DNA of 64,000 nucleotides from Roseateles subflavus (GTDB taxonomy: Bacteria > Pseudomonadota > Gammaproteobacteria > Burkholderiales > Burkholderiaceae_C), in NCBI RefSeq assembly GCF_030285365.1, contig NZ_JASVDS010000001.1:1-64000 (forward strand), given 5' to 3'. This document shows, one piece after another, positions 46,402 to 58,048 of the stretch. Below the pieces are notes generated by a model. That model did no database searches. It saw only the letters and a program-made list of their open reading frames with translations, and was not told where the DNA came from. A program made the translations under genes and the position numbers. Position 1 is the first letter of the stretch. Every line of letters begins with the position of its first letter.

Positions 46402-47694
46402 TCACTTCTTGGCGGGCTCGTCGGGCTTCTTGTCGTTGCCCTCGATGTAGGGGCTCCAGGGCTTGGCCTTGACCGGGGCGGGCGTCTTCCAGACCACGCT
46501 GAATTGGCCGTCGGCCTTGATCTCGCCGATGAACACCGACTTGTGCAGGTGGTGGTTCTTCTCGTCCATCTTGGAGACGATGCCCGAGGGCGCCGTGAAG
46601 GTCTGGCCCGCCATCGCGGCGATGACCTTGTCCACGTCGGTCGTCTTGGCCTTCTCGACCGCCTGCTTCCACAGGTGGATGCCGATGTAGGTGGCCTCCA
46701 TCGGGTCATTGGTCAGCGGCTTGTCCTTGTGGCCGGCCAGGCCCTTGGCCTTGGCGTAGTCGCTCCACTTCTTGATGAACTCGGTGTTGGCCGGGTTCTT
46801 GATGGACATGAAGTAGTTCCAGGCCGCCAGGTGGCCGACCAGCGGCTTGGTGTCCACGCCGCGCAGCTCCTCCTCGCCGACCGAGAAGGCCACCACCGGC
46901 ACGTCCTTGGCCTTCAGGCCGGCATTGCCCAGCTCCTTGTAGAAGGGCACGTTGGAATCGCCGTTGATGGTGGACACCACCGCCGTCTTGCCGCCGGCCG
47001 AGAACTTCTTGATGTCCGCGACGAGGGTCTGGTAGTCGCTGTGGCCGAAGGGGGTGTACTTCTCGTCGATGTCGCTGTCCTTCACGCCCTTGCTCTTGAG
47101 GTAGGCGCGCAGGATCTTGTTGGTGGTGCGCGGGTAGACGTAGTCGGTGCCCAGCAGCACCCAGCGCTTGGCCCCGCCGCCGTCCTTGCTCATTAGGTAG
47201 TCGACCGCCGGGATGGCCTGCTGGTTGGGCGCGGCGCCCGTGTAGAACACATTCTTGGACAGCTCCTCGCCCTCGTACTGCACGGGGTAGAAGAGCAGGC
47301 CGTTGAGTTCCTCGACCACCGGCAGCACGGACTTGCGCGACACCGAGGTCCAGCAGCCAAAGATCACGGCGACCTTGTCCTGCGTGAGCAGCTGCTTGGT
47401 CTTCTCGGCGAAGAGCGGCCAGTTGGAGGCCGGGTCCACGACGACGGGCTCGAGCTTCTTGCCCAGCACGCCGCCCTTGGCGTTGATCTCGTCGATGGCC
47501 ATCAGCACGGTGTCCTTGAGCACCGTCTCGGAGATGGCCATGGTGCCCGAGAGGCTGTGCAGCACGCCGACCTTGATGGTGTCGGCCGCCCAGGCGGGCA
47601 CGCTGACGCCGAAGGCCAGGGCGCTGGCCGCGGCGAGGGTGCGCAGCGCGTGGCGGCGCGAGGACACGATGGGCAGGGGGCGGTCGAGGGACAT
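46402..47694 (-). CDS. urtA: Urea ABC transporter substrate-binding protein UrtA
   Basis: A 430-residue periplasmic binding protein with a signal peptide of about 36 residues (AASALAFGVSVPAWA). TIKVGVLHSLSGTMAISET and the PASNWPLFAEKTKQLL block, which identify UrtA among branched-chain-type binders, follow. It captures urea at low concentration and hands it to UrtBC. It is the first gene of urtABCDE. The 121-base leader contains a TCCGCC dyad at 47772 that may be the response-regulator site. Confidence 0.95.
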   Translation of the reverse strand: MSLDRPLPIVSSRRHALRTLAAASALAFGVSVPAWAADTIKVGVLHSLSGTMAISETVLKDTVLMAIDEINAKGGVLGKKLEPVVVDPASNWPLFAEKTKQLLTQDKVAVIFGCWTSVSRKSVLPVVEELNGLLFYPVQYEGEELSKNVFYTGAAPNQQAIPAVDYLMSKDGGGAKRWVLLGTDYVYPRTTNKILRAYLKSKGVKDSDIDEKYTPFGHSDYQTLVADIKKFSAGGKTAVVSTINGDSNVPFYKELGNAGLKAKDVPVVAFSVGEEELRGVDTKPLVGHLAAWNYFMSIKNPANTEFIKKWSDYAKAKGLAGHKDKPLTNDPMEATYIGIHLWKQAVEKAKTTDVDKVIAAMAGQTFTAPSGIVSKMDEKNHHLHKSVFIGEIKADGQFSVVWKTPAPVKAKPWSPYIEGNDKKPDEPAKK

Positions 47695-47771
47695 GCGGGG
47701 CTCCTTGGGTGGATGGAGGTCCGGCGCCTCAGTGGCACCGGCTGAAGCCCATGCTAGGGAGCGCCCCCCGT

Positions 47772-47788
47772 TCCGCCCATACGGCGGA
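47772..47788. promoter_or_regulatory. Inverted repeat upstream of urtA
   Basis: TCCGCC-CATAC-GGCGGA is a 6-bp perfect dyad, 78 bases before the urtA ATG and just after the response-regulator stop. LuxR-type regulators bind such short dyads, so it is a candidate site for the product of the gene at 47816. Confidence 0.5.
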
Positions 47789-47815
47789 TGGCGTACATCG
47801 GGCCCCGGGCGCCGC

Positions 47816-48838
47816 TCAGAGCGCGGCCTGCGGATGCTGCTGGCGCAAGCGGCCGAGTGCCAGCGCGGCGGCCGCGGTGCGCGTCTCGACGCCCAGCTTG
47901 GCGTGGATACGCTCCAGGTGCTTCTTCACCGTGGCCGGGCTCGCACCGAGGATGTCCGCAATGTCGCGGTTGATCTTGCCCTGGGCGACCCAGAAGAGCA
48001 CCTCGGCCTCGCGCTGCGTCAGGCGGAAGCTGCTGACGAGCGTCTGGATCAGCGCGGCGTCGGAGCGTTCCTGCATCACGAGCAGCCATTCGCTGGTGCC
48101 CTCCGCGCCGGCCGCCGGTTCGTCGCTGACGCACTGGTGGACACGCAGGGTCAGGCGTTGCCCGTCCGTGTCGAGGTGCAGGGGGTGCACGTCCTGGCCC
48201 TGGACGGCGGCCTGGGCCTGCAGCAGCAGCCACTGGCGCAGGCCCGGCGCCACGTGGTCCGCGCCGAGGGCGTCGTAGCGGGCCATCAGCGCCCGCGCCA
48301 GCGGCGTGGCCCACAGCAGGCGGCCGTCGGGCAGACGCACGGTGGCGCTGGCATAGCCGAAGGCATCGAGCGCGCGGCGGGCATGGCCCGCACCGCGGCT
48401 GGCCTGTGCGCCCCGCAGCTGCGCCTGCATGCGCGCGAGCACTTCGCGGGGCTTGAGGGGCTTGGTGACGTAGTCGCAGGCGCCGCACGCCAGCGCGGCC
48501 TCCAGATGCTCCGTCTCGGTGAGGCCCGTCATGAAGATGAGCGGGATGTCCTGCGTGGTCACCTGCGCCTTCAGCCGACGCGCCACCTCGAAGCCGTCCA
48601 TGCCGGGCATCACGGCGTCCAGCAGGATGATGTCCGGCTGCCCGGCCTCGGCGCTGCGCAGGGCCTGCGCGCCGTCGAGCGCGACCAGCACCGTGTAGCC
48701 CCACTCCTCCAGCGCCTCGTGCAGCAGGGCGAGGTTGTCGGGCACGTCGTCCACGATGAGGACCAGCTCACCGCGGCGACGCGCCGACTCGACGACGGCC
48801 AGCGGCGCCGGGAGCGCGGGGGGTGAGTGGCTGCTCAT
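47816..48838 (-). CDS. LuxR-type response regulator, probably controlling urea genes
   Basis: A 340-residue regulator. The receiver domain spans about 25-140, with acidic pocket VLIVDD, phosphoacceptor Asp in [15 protein letters not shown] and the conserved Lys in [12 protein letters not shown]-like middle spans about 155-255. The C-terminal LuxR/NarL helix-turn-helix starts at about 265 ([20 protein letters not shown], then [18 protein letters not shown]). Its ATG overlaps the kinase stop (ATGA), so the pair is coupled, and urtABCDE follows on the same strand. Control of urt and ure genes is inferred from position. Confidence 0.92.
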   Translation of the reverse strand: MSSHSPPALPAPLAVVESARRRGELVLIVDDVPDNLALLHEALEEWGYTVLVALDGAQALRSAEAGQPDIILLDAVMPGMDGFEVARRLKAQVTTQDIPLIFMTGLTETEHLEAALACGACDYVTKPLKPREVLARMQAQLRGAQASRGAGHARRALDAFGYASATVRLPDGRLLWATPLARALMARYDALGADHVAPGLRQWLLLQAQAAVQGQDVHPLHLDTDGQRLTLRVHQCVSDEPAAGAEGTSEWLLVMQERSDAALIQTLVSSFRLTQREAEVLFWVAQGKINRDIADILGASPATVKKHLERIHAKLGVETRTAAAALALGRLRQQHPQAAL

Positions 48839-51800
48839 GTCGCGGCGTGGCCGGTGGGGGTCAGGTCTTGCGGCATGGGCGCCTCCTGCAGCGTCTGGAG
48901 CTGCGCACGCAGCGCGGTCAGCTGCAGGCCGCTCGCCAGCGACTGCAGCCGGACCAGTGCGTCGGCCGGCCAGCAGGACGCCTGCCGCAGCGCGGCCAGG
49001 GCCTCCTGCACGCCGCGCACATAGCCCAGGTCCAGGGCCTGCTGCAGCGAGGCCAGCGCCTCGGCATGGCGGATCGCATCGGGCGCCGCGGCGGCGGGGG
49101 CGTCGTCGGCGGGCCGCGGCCCGTCGCCGGTCAGCGGGCGGGCCTGCAGCTGCCCGCCGAGCCAGGCGAGCAGCTCAGGGTGGCGCACGGGCTTGGTGAA
49201 GAAGGCCCCGGCAGGCACGCCAGGCGGACGCGGCTGGTCCTTCTCGAAGGCGTTGGCCGACACGATGGCGTGGGGCGGCAGCGGCGCCTCGCCCCACAGC
49301 GCCTGGGCGCGGCGCAGGGTCTCCCAGCCGTCGATGCCCGGCATGGCCAGGTCCACCAGCAGCACCGCGGGGCGCAGGCCGGTGGCGAGCAGATCCAGCG
49401 CGTCGTGGCCGTTGGCCGCCTCGCGCACGTCGAAGCCCATGGGTTCCAGCAGGTCGCGCAGCAGCTGGCGGTCGGCCGCCTCGTTGTCCACGAGCAGCAC
49501 GAGCTGCCCGGCCCCCGAGACCGCGGGCGGCAGGGTCCAGGCGCCCGGATCCGTGGCCCCGTCCAGGGCCGCCCCGGCCTGCGGGCTCAGCGCCGGCAGA
49601 TGCAGGCGCAGCGTGAAGGCCGCGCCGCCCTCGGGCCGGTTGGAGGCCCGCAGATCACCGCCCATCAGCTGCGCCAGCATGCGCGAGATCGTGAGCCCCA
49701 GGCCCGCGCCCGGCGCCTCGCTGCCGGCGCCACGATCGAAGGGCTCGAAGACGTGTTCCAGCGCATCGGCCGGCAGCCCCGGGCCGCTGTCCAGCACGCA
49801 CAGGGTGGCCAGGTCGCGGCTGTGCTGCACCTGCAGGGTGACCTCGCCCTGCGCCGTGAACTTCACGGCATTGCCGAGCAGGTTCAGCAGCACCTGCCGC
49901 AAGCGGCGCGCATCCCCGCGCACCCACTCGGGCAGGACCGGCGGGCGGTAGTGGAAGGCCAGCCCGCGCGAAGCCGCCTGCAGCCGCACCATGTCGGCCA
50001 CCTCGTCCAGCAGCAGGTCCAGGCGGAAGGGCTCGCGGGCCAGCACGAGGCGCCCGGCCTCGATGCGGGCGAGGTCCAGGCTGGCGTCGATCAGCGTGAG
50101 CAGGTGCTCGCCGCTGCGCCGGATGACCTGCACGGCCTGCCGTCGGCGTGGCGGCAGCTCCGCATCCTCACCCATCAGCTGCGCATAGCCCAGCAGGCTG
50201 TTGAGCGGGGTGCGCAGCTCGTGGCTCAGGCTGCTCACGTAGCGGCTCTTGGCCTGGTTGGCGGCCTCCGCCGCGGCGCGCGCCTCCTCGGCCTCCTGGC
50301 GCGCCTGCTGCAGCGCGGCGTCGGTGCGCTGGTGCGAGGCGATCTCCTGCATCAGGGCCTCGGTCTGGCGCTGCGACTCCTCGCGCGCCACCGTGCGGCT
50401 CTGCAGGGCCAGCACGCCCCACCACACCGCGATGCCCAGCACCAGGACCAGCAGCAGCCCCGCCTTGCTCAGCGTCGAGCGCAGCAGGGCCTCCAGCGTC
50501 CCGGCACGGTCCGCGTCCGCCGTGGCGACCCAGGCGGCCCACTCGTGCTGGTAGACCATCAGCAGCAGGCCGATCGCCAGCGGCAGCAGCAGGCTCATGG
50601 CCAGCAGCGCCTGCGCGGCGCCGTGCTGCAGCCAGGGCCAGGCGGCGCGGGGCAGCAGCGCCTGCCAGAAGGCGTGCCACTGCGCACTGAGCCGGGCCTG
50701 CGGCTTGCACAGGTCCCCGCAGCGCGCGTCCAGGGTGCAGCACAGGCTGCAGATCTGCCCCTGGTAGGCGGGGCACTGCGCCAGGTCCGGCGCCTCATAG
50801 CGCTGCGCGCAGATGACGCACACGCCCGGCCGCAGGCGCGCGTAGTCACCCTCGCCCGCCACCGGCGTCCGGGCCAGCTGGAAGCGCCCGCCCGTCCACC
50901 ACGCGATCAGCGGCGCGCTCACCAGCGCGGTCAGCATGGCGATCACGGCCGACCACGCCTGCGCGAGCGGCCCGAACAGGCCCAGGTGCGCCGCCACCGA
51001 CAGCAGCGAGGCCAGGCCCATCGCGCCCACGCCGACCGGGTTGATGTCCCAGAGGTAGGCGCGCTTGAACTCGATCCCCGGCGGCGACAGGCCCAGGGGC
51101 TTGTTGATGACGAGGTCCGCCACCACCGCCATCATCCAGGCGATGGCCACGTTGGCATAGAGACCCAGCACCGCGCCCAGCGCCTCGAACAGGTTCATCT
51201 CCATCAGCAGGAAGGCGATGCCCGTGTTGAACACCACCCACACCACGCGACCGGGATGGCTGTGCGTGAGGCGCGAGAAGAAGTTGCTCCAGGCGAGCGA
51301 GCCCGCATAGGCATTGGTGACGTTGATCTTGACCTGGCTGAGCACCACGAACAGCGCCGTGGCCGCCACCGCCCAGCCATAGCTCGGGCTGAAGGTCTCC
51401 CACAGGCCGAGGTACATCTGGTTCGGGTCCACCGCGCGATCGGGCGGCACCATGCGCGAGACGGCCAGCCAGGCGAGCAGCGCGCCGGCCAGCATCTTGG
51501 CCATGCCCAGCAGCACCCAGCCCGGGCCGCCGAGCAGCAGCGCGCCCCACCAGCGCCAGCCGCGCCCGCCACTGCGATCGGCCGCGGGCATGAAGCGCAG
51601 GTAGTCGGCCTGCTCGCCCATCTGCGTGATGAGGGCCACCCCCACCGTCAGTGCCGCACCAAAGCCGAGCGGGTCCCACCCGGCGCTGTGCGTGCGCGCG
51701 CCGGCGTGGTGCACGACGCCCGCAAAGAGTCCGTGCTGGTGCCCCAGCACCCACAGGAAGGGCCCGAGCAGGAGCAGCAGCCACAGCGCCTGCGTCCAGA

Positions 51801-52410
51801 CCTGCAGCCGGCTGATCGCAGCAAAGCCGTGGGTGACGAGCGGCAGCACCACCAGCGCGCAGATCAGATAGCCCCAGCGCGGCGGGAGGTCGAAGGCGAG
51901 GTCCAGCGCGTAGGCCATCACCGCGGCCTCGAGCGCGAAGAAGATGAAGGTGAAGCAGGCGTAGATGAGCGAGGTCAGCGTCGAGCCCAGGTAGCCGAAG
52001 CCGGCCCCGCGCGTGAGCAGGTCCATGTCCACGCCATGGCGCGCCGCGTGGTAGCTGATGGGCAGGCCGGCCAGGAAGATGATGAGCCCGGCGGCGAGGA
52101 TCGCGGTCCAGGCATTCGTCCAGCCGTACTGCAGCAGCAGCGTCGCGCCCACCGCCTCCAGGATCAGGAAGGAGGCCGCGCCGAAGGCCGTCTGCGCCAC
52201 GCGGCCCAGGCTCCAGCGCCGTGCGCGCAGGGGGGTGTAGCGCAGGGCGTAGTCCTCCAGCGTCTCGCTGGCGACCCAGGCGTTGTAGTCCCGGCGGATC
52301 TTGATGACCCGCAGCCGCGCGCTCGCCGGCGGCGGCGAGGCGGCGGCGGGCAGGGACTCCGGCGGGGCGCTCATGGCCCGAGGGAATGCAGGTTCCGTAC
52401 CCGGCGACAT
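48835..52410 (-). CDS. Hybrid histidine kinase fused to NCS1-family permease
   Basis: A 1191-residue protein. Residues about 65-505 are a full NCS1 nucleobase/allantoin-type permease of about 12 helices, with the family motif [13 protein letters not shown] at 263-275. A Cys-rich, zinc-ribbon-like stretch of eight Cys spans 531-568. Two more membrane helices lie at about 600-620 and 651-668, then a coiled coil. The HisKA domain has H730 in SHELRTP, and the HATPase domain has an N-box ([11 protein letters not shown]) and G-boxes. The receiver domain has D1020. GTG/ATG choice: the ATG at 52410 has AAGGG seven bases upstream; 52374 is an alternative. The position between urt and ure suggests it senses urea or a purine-derived nitrogen source. 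Confidence 0.88.
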   Translation of the reverse strand: MSPGTEPAFPRAMSAPPESLPAAASPPPASARLRVIKIRRDYNAWVASETLEDYALRYTPLRARRWSLGRVAQTAFGAASFLILEAVGATLLLQYGWTNAWTAILAAGLIIFLAGLPISYHAARHGVDMDLLTRGAGFGYLGSTLTSLIYACFTFIFFALEAAVMAYALDLAFDLPPRWGYLICALVVLPLVTHGFAAISRLQVWTQALWLLLLLGPFLWVLGHQHGLFAGVVHHAGARTHSAGWDPLGFGAALTVGVALITQMGEQADYLRFMPAADRSGGRGWRWWGALLLGGPGWVLLGMAKMLAGALLAWLAVSRMVPPDRAVDPNQMYLGLWETFSPSYGWAVAATALFVVLSQVKINVTNAYAGSLAWSNFFSRLTHSHPGRVVWVVFNTGIAFLLMEMNLFEALGAVLGLYANVAIAWMMAVVADLVINKPLGLSPPGIEFKRAYLWDINPVGVGAMGLASLLSVAAHLGLFGPLAQAWSAVIAMLTALVSAPLIAWWTGGRFQLARTPVAGEGDYARLRPGVCVICAQRYEAPDLAQCPAYQGQICSLCCTLDARCGDLCKPQARLSAQWHAFWQALLPRAAWPWLQHGAAQALLAMSLLLPLAIGLLLMVYQHEWAAWVATADADRAGTLEALLRSTLSKAGLLLVLVLGIAVWWGVLALQSRTVAREESQRQTEALMQEIASHQRTDAALQQARQEAEEARAAAEAANQAKSRYVSSLSHELRTPLNSLLGYAQLMGEDAELPPRRRQAVQVIRRSGEHLLTLIDASLDLARIEAGRLVLAREPFRLDLLLDEVADMVRLQAASRGLAFHYRPPVLPEWVRGDARRLRQVLLNLLGNAVKFTAQGEVTLQVQHSRDLATLCVLDSGPGLPADALEHVFEPFDRGAGSEAPGAGLGLTISRMLAQLMGGDLRASNRPEGGAAFTLRLHLPALSPQAGAALDGATDPGAWTLPPAVSGAGQLVLLVDNEAADRQLLRDLLEPMGFDVREAANGHDALDLLATGLRPAVLLVDLAMPGIDGWETLRRAQALWGEAPLPPHAIVSANAFEKDQPRPPGVPAGAFFTKPVRHPELLAWLGGQLQARPLTGDGPRPADDAPAAAAPDAIRHAEALASLQQALDLGYVRGVQEALAALRQASCWPADALVRLQSLASGLQLTALRAQLQTLQEAPMPQDLTPTGHAAT

Positions 52411-52461
52411 GGCACGGCCCTTGCGATGGTCCCCTCATCGACGCGCCACCTGCCCGCTGCC

Positions 52462-52764
52462 ATGGAACTCTCGCCCCGCGACAAGGACAAGCTCCTGATC
52501 TTCACCGCCGCACTCCTGGCCGAGCGGCGCCGTGCGCGTGGCCTCAAGCTCAACTACCCCGAGGCCGTGGCCTTCCTCAGCGCCGCCGTGATGGAGGGCG
52601 CCCGCGACGGCCGCACCGTCGCCGAGCTGATGGCCGAGGGCCAGACCTGGCTGCGCCGCGAGGACGTCATGGAGGGCGTGCCCGAGATGATTCCCGACAT
52701 CCAGGTCGAAGCCACCTTCCCGGACGGCACCAAGCTCGTGACCGTCCACCAGCCCATTGCCTGA
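52462..52764 (+). CDS. ureA: Urease gamma subunit UreA
   Basis: A 100-residue structural subunit of urease (urea amidohydrolase, giving two ammonia plus CO2). [40 protein letters not shown] and the ending [14 protein letters not shown] are invariant features. It starts the ureAJBCEFG run, 51 bases from the divergent kinase start, so both promoters share a very short region. It forms a (UreABC)3 complex in the cytosol. Confidence 0.97.
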   Translation: MELSPRDKDKLLIFTAALLAERRRARGLKLNYPEAVAFLSAAVMEGARDGRTVAELMAEGQTWLRREDVMEGVPEMIPDIQVEATFPDGTKLVTVHQPIA

Positions 52765-52796
52765 TGGCCCCGTCCGACCCTTCGCCGAGGACTCCC

Positions 52797-53402
52797 ATGA
52801 CCCACCGCCTGCGCCCCTTCCTGATCAGATCCGCCGTCGCCCTGACCGCCGCCCTGCCCTTGCTCGTGCAGGCGCACGGCACGGATGCCGCGCATGCCCA
52901 TGGCGGGATGCAGAGCCTCGTCGCCGGGATCGTCCACCCCTTCACCGGCGCCGACCACCTGCTGGCCATGTTCAGCGTGGGCCTGTGGAGCGGCCTGTGC
53001 CTCGCCCGGCGCTGGCTGGCCCCGCTCGTGTTCGTGGCACTGCTGGTGCTGGGCGCGCTGACCGCCTCGTCGTCCTCCCTGCTCCTCGGCCTCCAGGAGC
53101 CCCTGATCGCCGCGAGCGTGCTGGCGCTGGGCCTGCTGGTGGCGCTGCGCTGGTCGTGGCCGCCCGCAGCGGTGGCGGCCCTGGTCGGCCTCTTTGCCTG
53201 GAGCCACGGCCTCGCGCACGGCCAGGAGCTGGGCGGCGCCCCGTTGGCCCTGCTGGGCATGGCCGCCGGGACCGCCCTGCTGCACGGCGCCGGTCTCATC
53301 CTGGGCGCCTGGCTGCGGGCGCGTCACCGCTGGGCCCCGCGCGTGCTGGGCGGCAGCATCGCCCTGACCGGCCTCGCGCTGACCGTCGGGACGCTCGCAT
53401 GA
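52797..53402 (+). CDS. ureJ: HupE/UreJ-family membrane protein
   Basis: A 201-residue membrane protein. The signal-like N-terminus ends LLVQAHG, followed by a His-rich [11 protein letters not shown] stretch and [20 protein letters not shown], the signature of HupE/UreJ proteins thought to admit nickel across the inner membrane. About six hydrophobic segments follow. It lies between ureA and ureB, and its stop overlaps the ureB start as ATGA. A supply of Ni2+ for urease is the likely role. Confidence 0.92.
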   Translation: MTHRLRPFLIRSAVALTAALPLLVQAHGTDAAHAHGGMQSLVAGIVHPFTGADHLLAMFSVGLWSGLCLARRWLAPLVFVALLVLGALTASSSSLLLGLQEPLIAASVLALGLLVALRWSWPPAAVAALVGLFAWSHGLAHGQELGGAPLALLGMAAGTALLHGAGLILGAWLRARHRWAPRVLGGSIALTGLALTVGTLA

Positions 53403-53715
53403 GCGCGGGCGCCCTCATCCCCGGCGAGCTGCTGGCCGAGCCCGGCGAGCATGCGCTGAACCCCGGCCGTCGCACGCTGGCGCTCGTCGTGCACAACCGC
53501 GGCGACCGGCCCATCCAGGTCGGCTCGCACTACCACTTCGCCGAGACCAACGCCGCGCTGGACTTCGACCGCGCGGCCGCACGCGGCATGCGCCTGAACA
53601 TCGCCTCGGGCCTGGCCATCCGCTTCGAGCCCGGCCAGCAGCGCACGGTGGAGCTGGTGGACTACGCCGGCGCCCGCGTGGTGCACGGCTTCCGCGGCCT
53701 CGTGGGAGGCGCGCT

Positions 53716-53719
<4 letters not shown>
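53399..53719 (+). CDS. ureB: Urease beta subunit UreB
   Basis: A 106-residue subunit with [20 protein letters not shown] at the start, [20 protein letters not shown] near 40 and [20 protein letters not shown] near 68. The ATG lies inside the ureJ stop (ATGA), and its own stop overlaps the ureC GTG start (GTGA), giving tight translational coupling and equal subunit supply. Confidence 0.97.
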
Positions 53720-55437
<1,718 letters not shown>

Positions 55438-55441
55438 ACCG

Positions 55442-56059
55442 ATGAGCGCCCCAGCCGTCCTTCCGACCGCCCCGATCACCGTGGACCGCGTCCTGACGCG
55501 CGGCGAGGGCCTGGCCGCCCCGCTGCTGCGCCGCGCCGCGCGGGTCTCCCTCGACTGGGACACCCGCCAGCGCAGCCGCTTCCAGGCCCGCGACCACCTT
55601 GGGCGCGCGCTCGCCGTCTTCCTGCCCCGGGGTCAGGTCGTGCGCGGCGGTGATGTGCTGGTGGCGCAGGACGGCAGCCTGATCGTCGTGGAGGCGGCCC
55701 CGGAGTCGCTGCTGCGCATCACCGTGCGCCCGGACGGCGGCCGCCCCTTCGACCTGCTGCGGGCGGCCTACCACCTGGGCAACCGCCATGTGCCGATGGA
55801 GCTGCAGGAGACCCTGCTGCAGATCGAGCCGGACCATGTGCTGGCCGAGATGCTGGTGGCGATGGGCCTGCACGTCACCGCCGTGGAGGCCGGCTTCGAG
55901 CCCGAGGGCGGCGCCTACGGCAGCGGCCATGGCGGTGGGCACGGGCACTCGCACGGGCACTCGCACGGACATTCACACGGCCATTCGCACGGCCATGGCC
56001 ACGATCACCACGACCCGGCGCACGGGCCTCACGGCCATTCCCCCGGAGCCGCGGCATGA
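55442..56059 (+). CDS. ureE: Urease accessory protein UreE with His-rich tail
   Basis: A 205-residue nickel metallochaperone. The peptide-binding and metal-binding domains cover residues 1-150 (NRHVPMELQETLLQIEPDHV with the conserved metal-binding His). The tail from about 160 holds roughly 17 His, mostly in HGHS repeats, for nickel storage as in Klebsiella UreE. It delivers Ni2+ to UreG. The gene starts four bases after ureC and overlaps ureF by ATGA. Confidence 0.96.
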   Translation: MSAPAVLPTAPITVDRVLTRGEGLAAPLLRRAARVSLDWDTRQRSRFQARDHLGRALAVFLPRGQVVRGGDVLVAQDGSLIVVEAAPESLLRITVRPDGGRPFDLLRAAYHLGNRHVPMELQETLLQIEPDHVLAEMLVAMGLHVTAVEAGFEPEGGAYGSGHGGGHGHSHGHSHGHSHGHSHGHGHDHHDPAHGPHGHSPGAAA

Positions 56060-56750
56060 GCGGGACCGGCGCCGGCGACCGTGCCCTGCTGCGCCTGCTG
56101 TGCCTCGCCTCGCCGGCCCTGCCGGTGGGCGGCTTCTCCTACTCCGAGGGCCTGGAGGCTGCGGTGGAGGCAGGCGAGGTGCGCGACGAGGCAAGCGCAC
56201 GCGACTGGCTGCTGGCGCAGTGCCGCCTGGGCCCCTGCCGTGCGGAACTGCCGCTCACGCTGCAGGCCTGGCGCGCCTGGGCACGGCAGGACGCCGGCGC
56301 TCTGCAAGCCCTGAACACCCACGCGAGCCTGACCCGCGAGAGCGCCGAGTTCCGGCTCCAGGGCGAGCAGATGGCCCATTCGCTGCTGCTGTGGCTGCGC
56401 GATGCGCCGCTGCGGGACCCCGCCCTGCCGGCCCTGCTCGGCGATGCCGTGCCGCAGCTCCCGCTCGTCTGGGGGCTCGCGCTGCATGACAGCGGGGCCG
56501 ACGAGCGCGCGGGCATCCTCGCCGTCGCGATGGCCTGGACCGAGAACCAGGTGCAGGCCGCGATGAAGGCCGTGCCGCTCGGCCAGCGGGCCGGCCAGCG
56601 ACTGCTTCAGGCCCTGTGCGACGCCCTCGCGGACACCATCGACGAACTGCTCGCCCGCGCCGACGCCCCGACGCCACCGACCGTCTTCACCCCGATGCTG
56701 GCCGTGCTGTCGGCCCGCCACGAACACCAATACTCCCGCCTCTTCCGATC

Positions 56751-56754
<4 letters not shown>
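56056..56754 (+). CDS. ureF: Urease accessory protein UreF
   Basis: A 232-residue all-helical protein that bridges UreD-urease and UreG and acts on UreG GTPase during nickel insertion. [20 protein letters not shown] near residue 14 and the C-terminal [14 protein letters not shown] are typical. It is coupled to ureE and ureG through ATGA overlaps. The length is normal. Confidence 0.96.
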
Positions 56755-57404
<650 letters not shown>

Positions 57405-57451
57405 GGTCCCGGGCGGGGCTCAAGGCCTCCCGGCCCCATGGCCCCATGGCC

Positions 57452-58048
57452 TCAGGGCGGCGGGTCGGCGGCGAGCGCGGCCCGCATGGCGTCGCGCTGC
57501 TCGGCGATGCGACGCAGCTTCTCCTCGCCCTTGGCGATGCCGTCGGGTGACAGCCCTTGCTCGCGCGCCTGGTCCAGCAGGCGGCGCAGCGCGGGCAGCT
57601 CGCGGTCGGCGGCCTCGACGAAGGCCTGTTGCACGGCCCGGTGCTCCTGCGCCTCCCGCGCCAGGTAGGCCGTGGGGTCATCCAGCTGCCAGCGCGGGAC
57701 GATCGGTGCCTGGGGCGCGCGCACGAGAGGCGGCGCCCGCTCGTCGCCCATCACGCGGGTGTCCGCCAGATGCCAGTGCGCCGGCTCCGGGACCGGCGCC
57801 GAGGCGGCTCCGACGGCAGGCCCGAGGTCCGCGGCAGGTGCCGCGGCCAGGGCTTGCGGCTCGCGGGCCGACGCGGACGGGCTCGGCGCAGCCCGCGCGG
57901 GCGTTTCCTGGGCCAGCGGACGCGCGACCGCCGGGTCCGGCGAGGGCCAGCCGGCCAGCCAGGCCGCGCCCAGGCCCAGCAACAGCACCGCCAGAAGGGA
58001 CAGCAGCGGCCAGACCCAGAGCCGGCGGGCGGTGACGGTCTCAGTCAT
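57452..58048 (-). CDS. Membrane-anchored hypothetical protein, last of a three-gene unit
   Basis: A 198-residue protein with one membrane helix at about 11-33 (LWVWPLLSLLAVLLLGLGAA). A Pro/Ala-rich linker to about 90 follows, then a helical C-terminal domain (AYLAREAQEHRAVQQAFVEA, REQGLSPDGIAKGEEKLRRI). It is presumably inner-membrane with the bulk in the periplasm. It overlaps the stop of the SurA-like gene by eight bases and so is coupled to it. No family is recognised. It may help export or folding of the phospholipase-like protein encoded upstream. Confidence 0.75.
   Translation of the reverse strand: MTETVTARRLWVWPLLSLLAVLLLGLGAAWLAGWPSPDPAVARPLAQETPARAAPSPSASAREPQALAAAPAADLGPAVGAASAPVPEPAHWHLADTRVMGDERAPPLVRAPQAPIVPRWQLDDPTAYLAREAQEHRAVQQAFVEAADRELPALRRLLDQAREQGLSPDGIAKGEEKLRRIAEQRDAMRAALAADPPP

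Noticed and set aside
48823-52764. Open frame of 1313 codons on the forward strand
   Set aside because: It is antisense to the clearly conserved kinase gene and only happens to end in the ureA frame. The genuine ureA start is 52462.
55925-56040. HGHS-type coding repeat at the end of ureE looked like a DNA repeat array
   Set aside because: It is fully explained as the His-rich nickel-binding tail of UreE.
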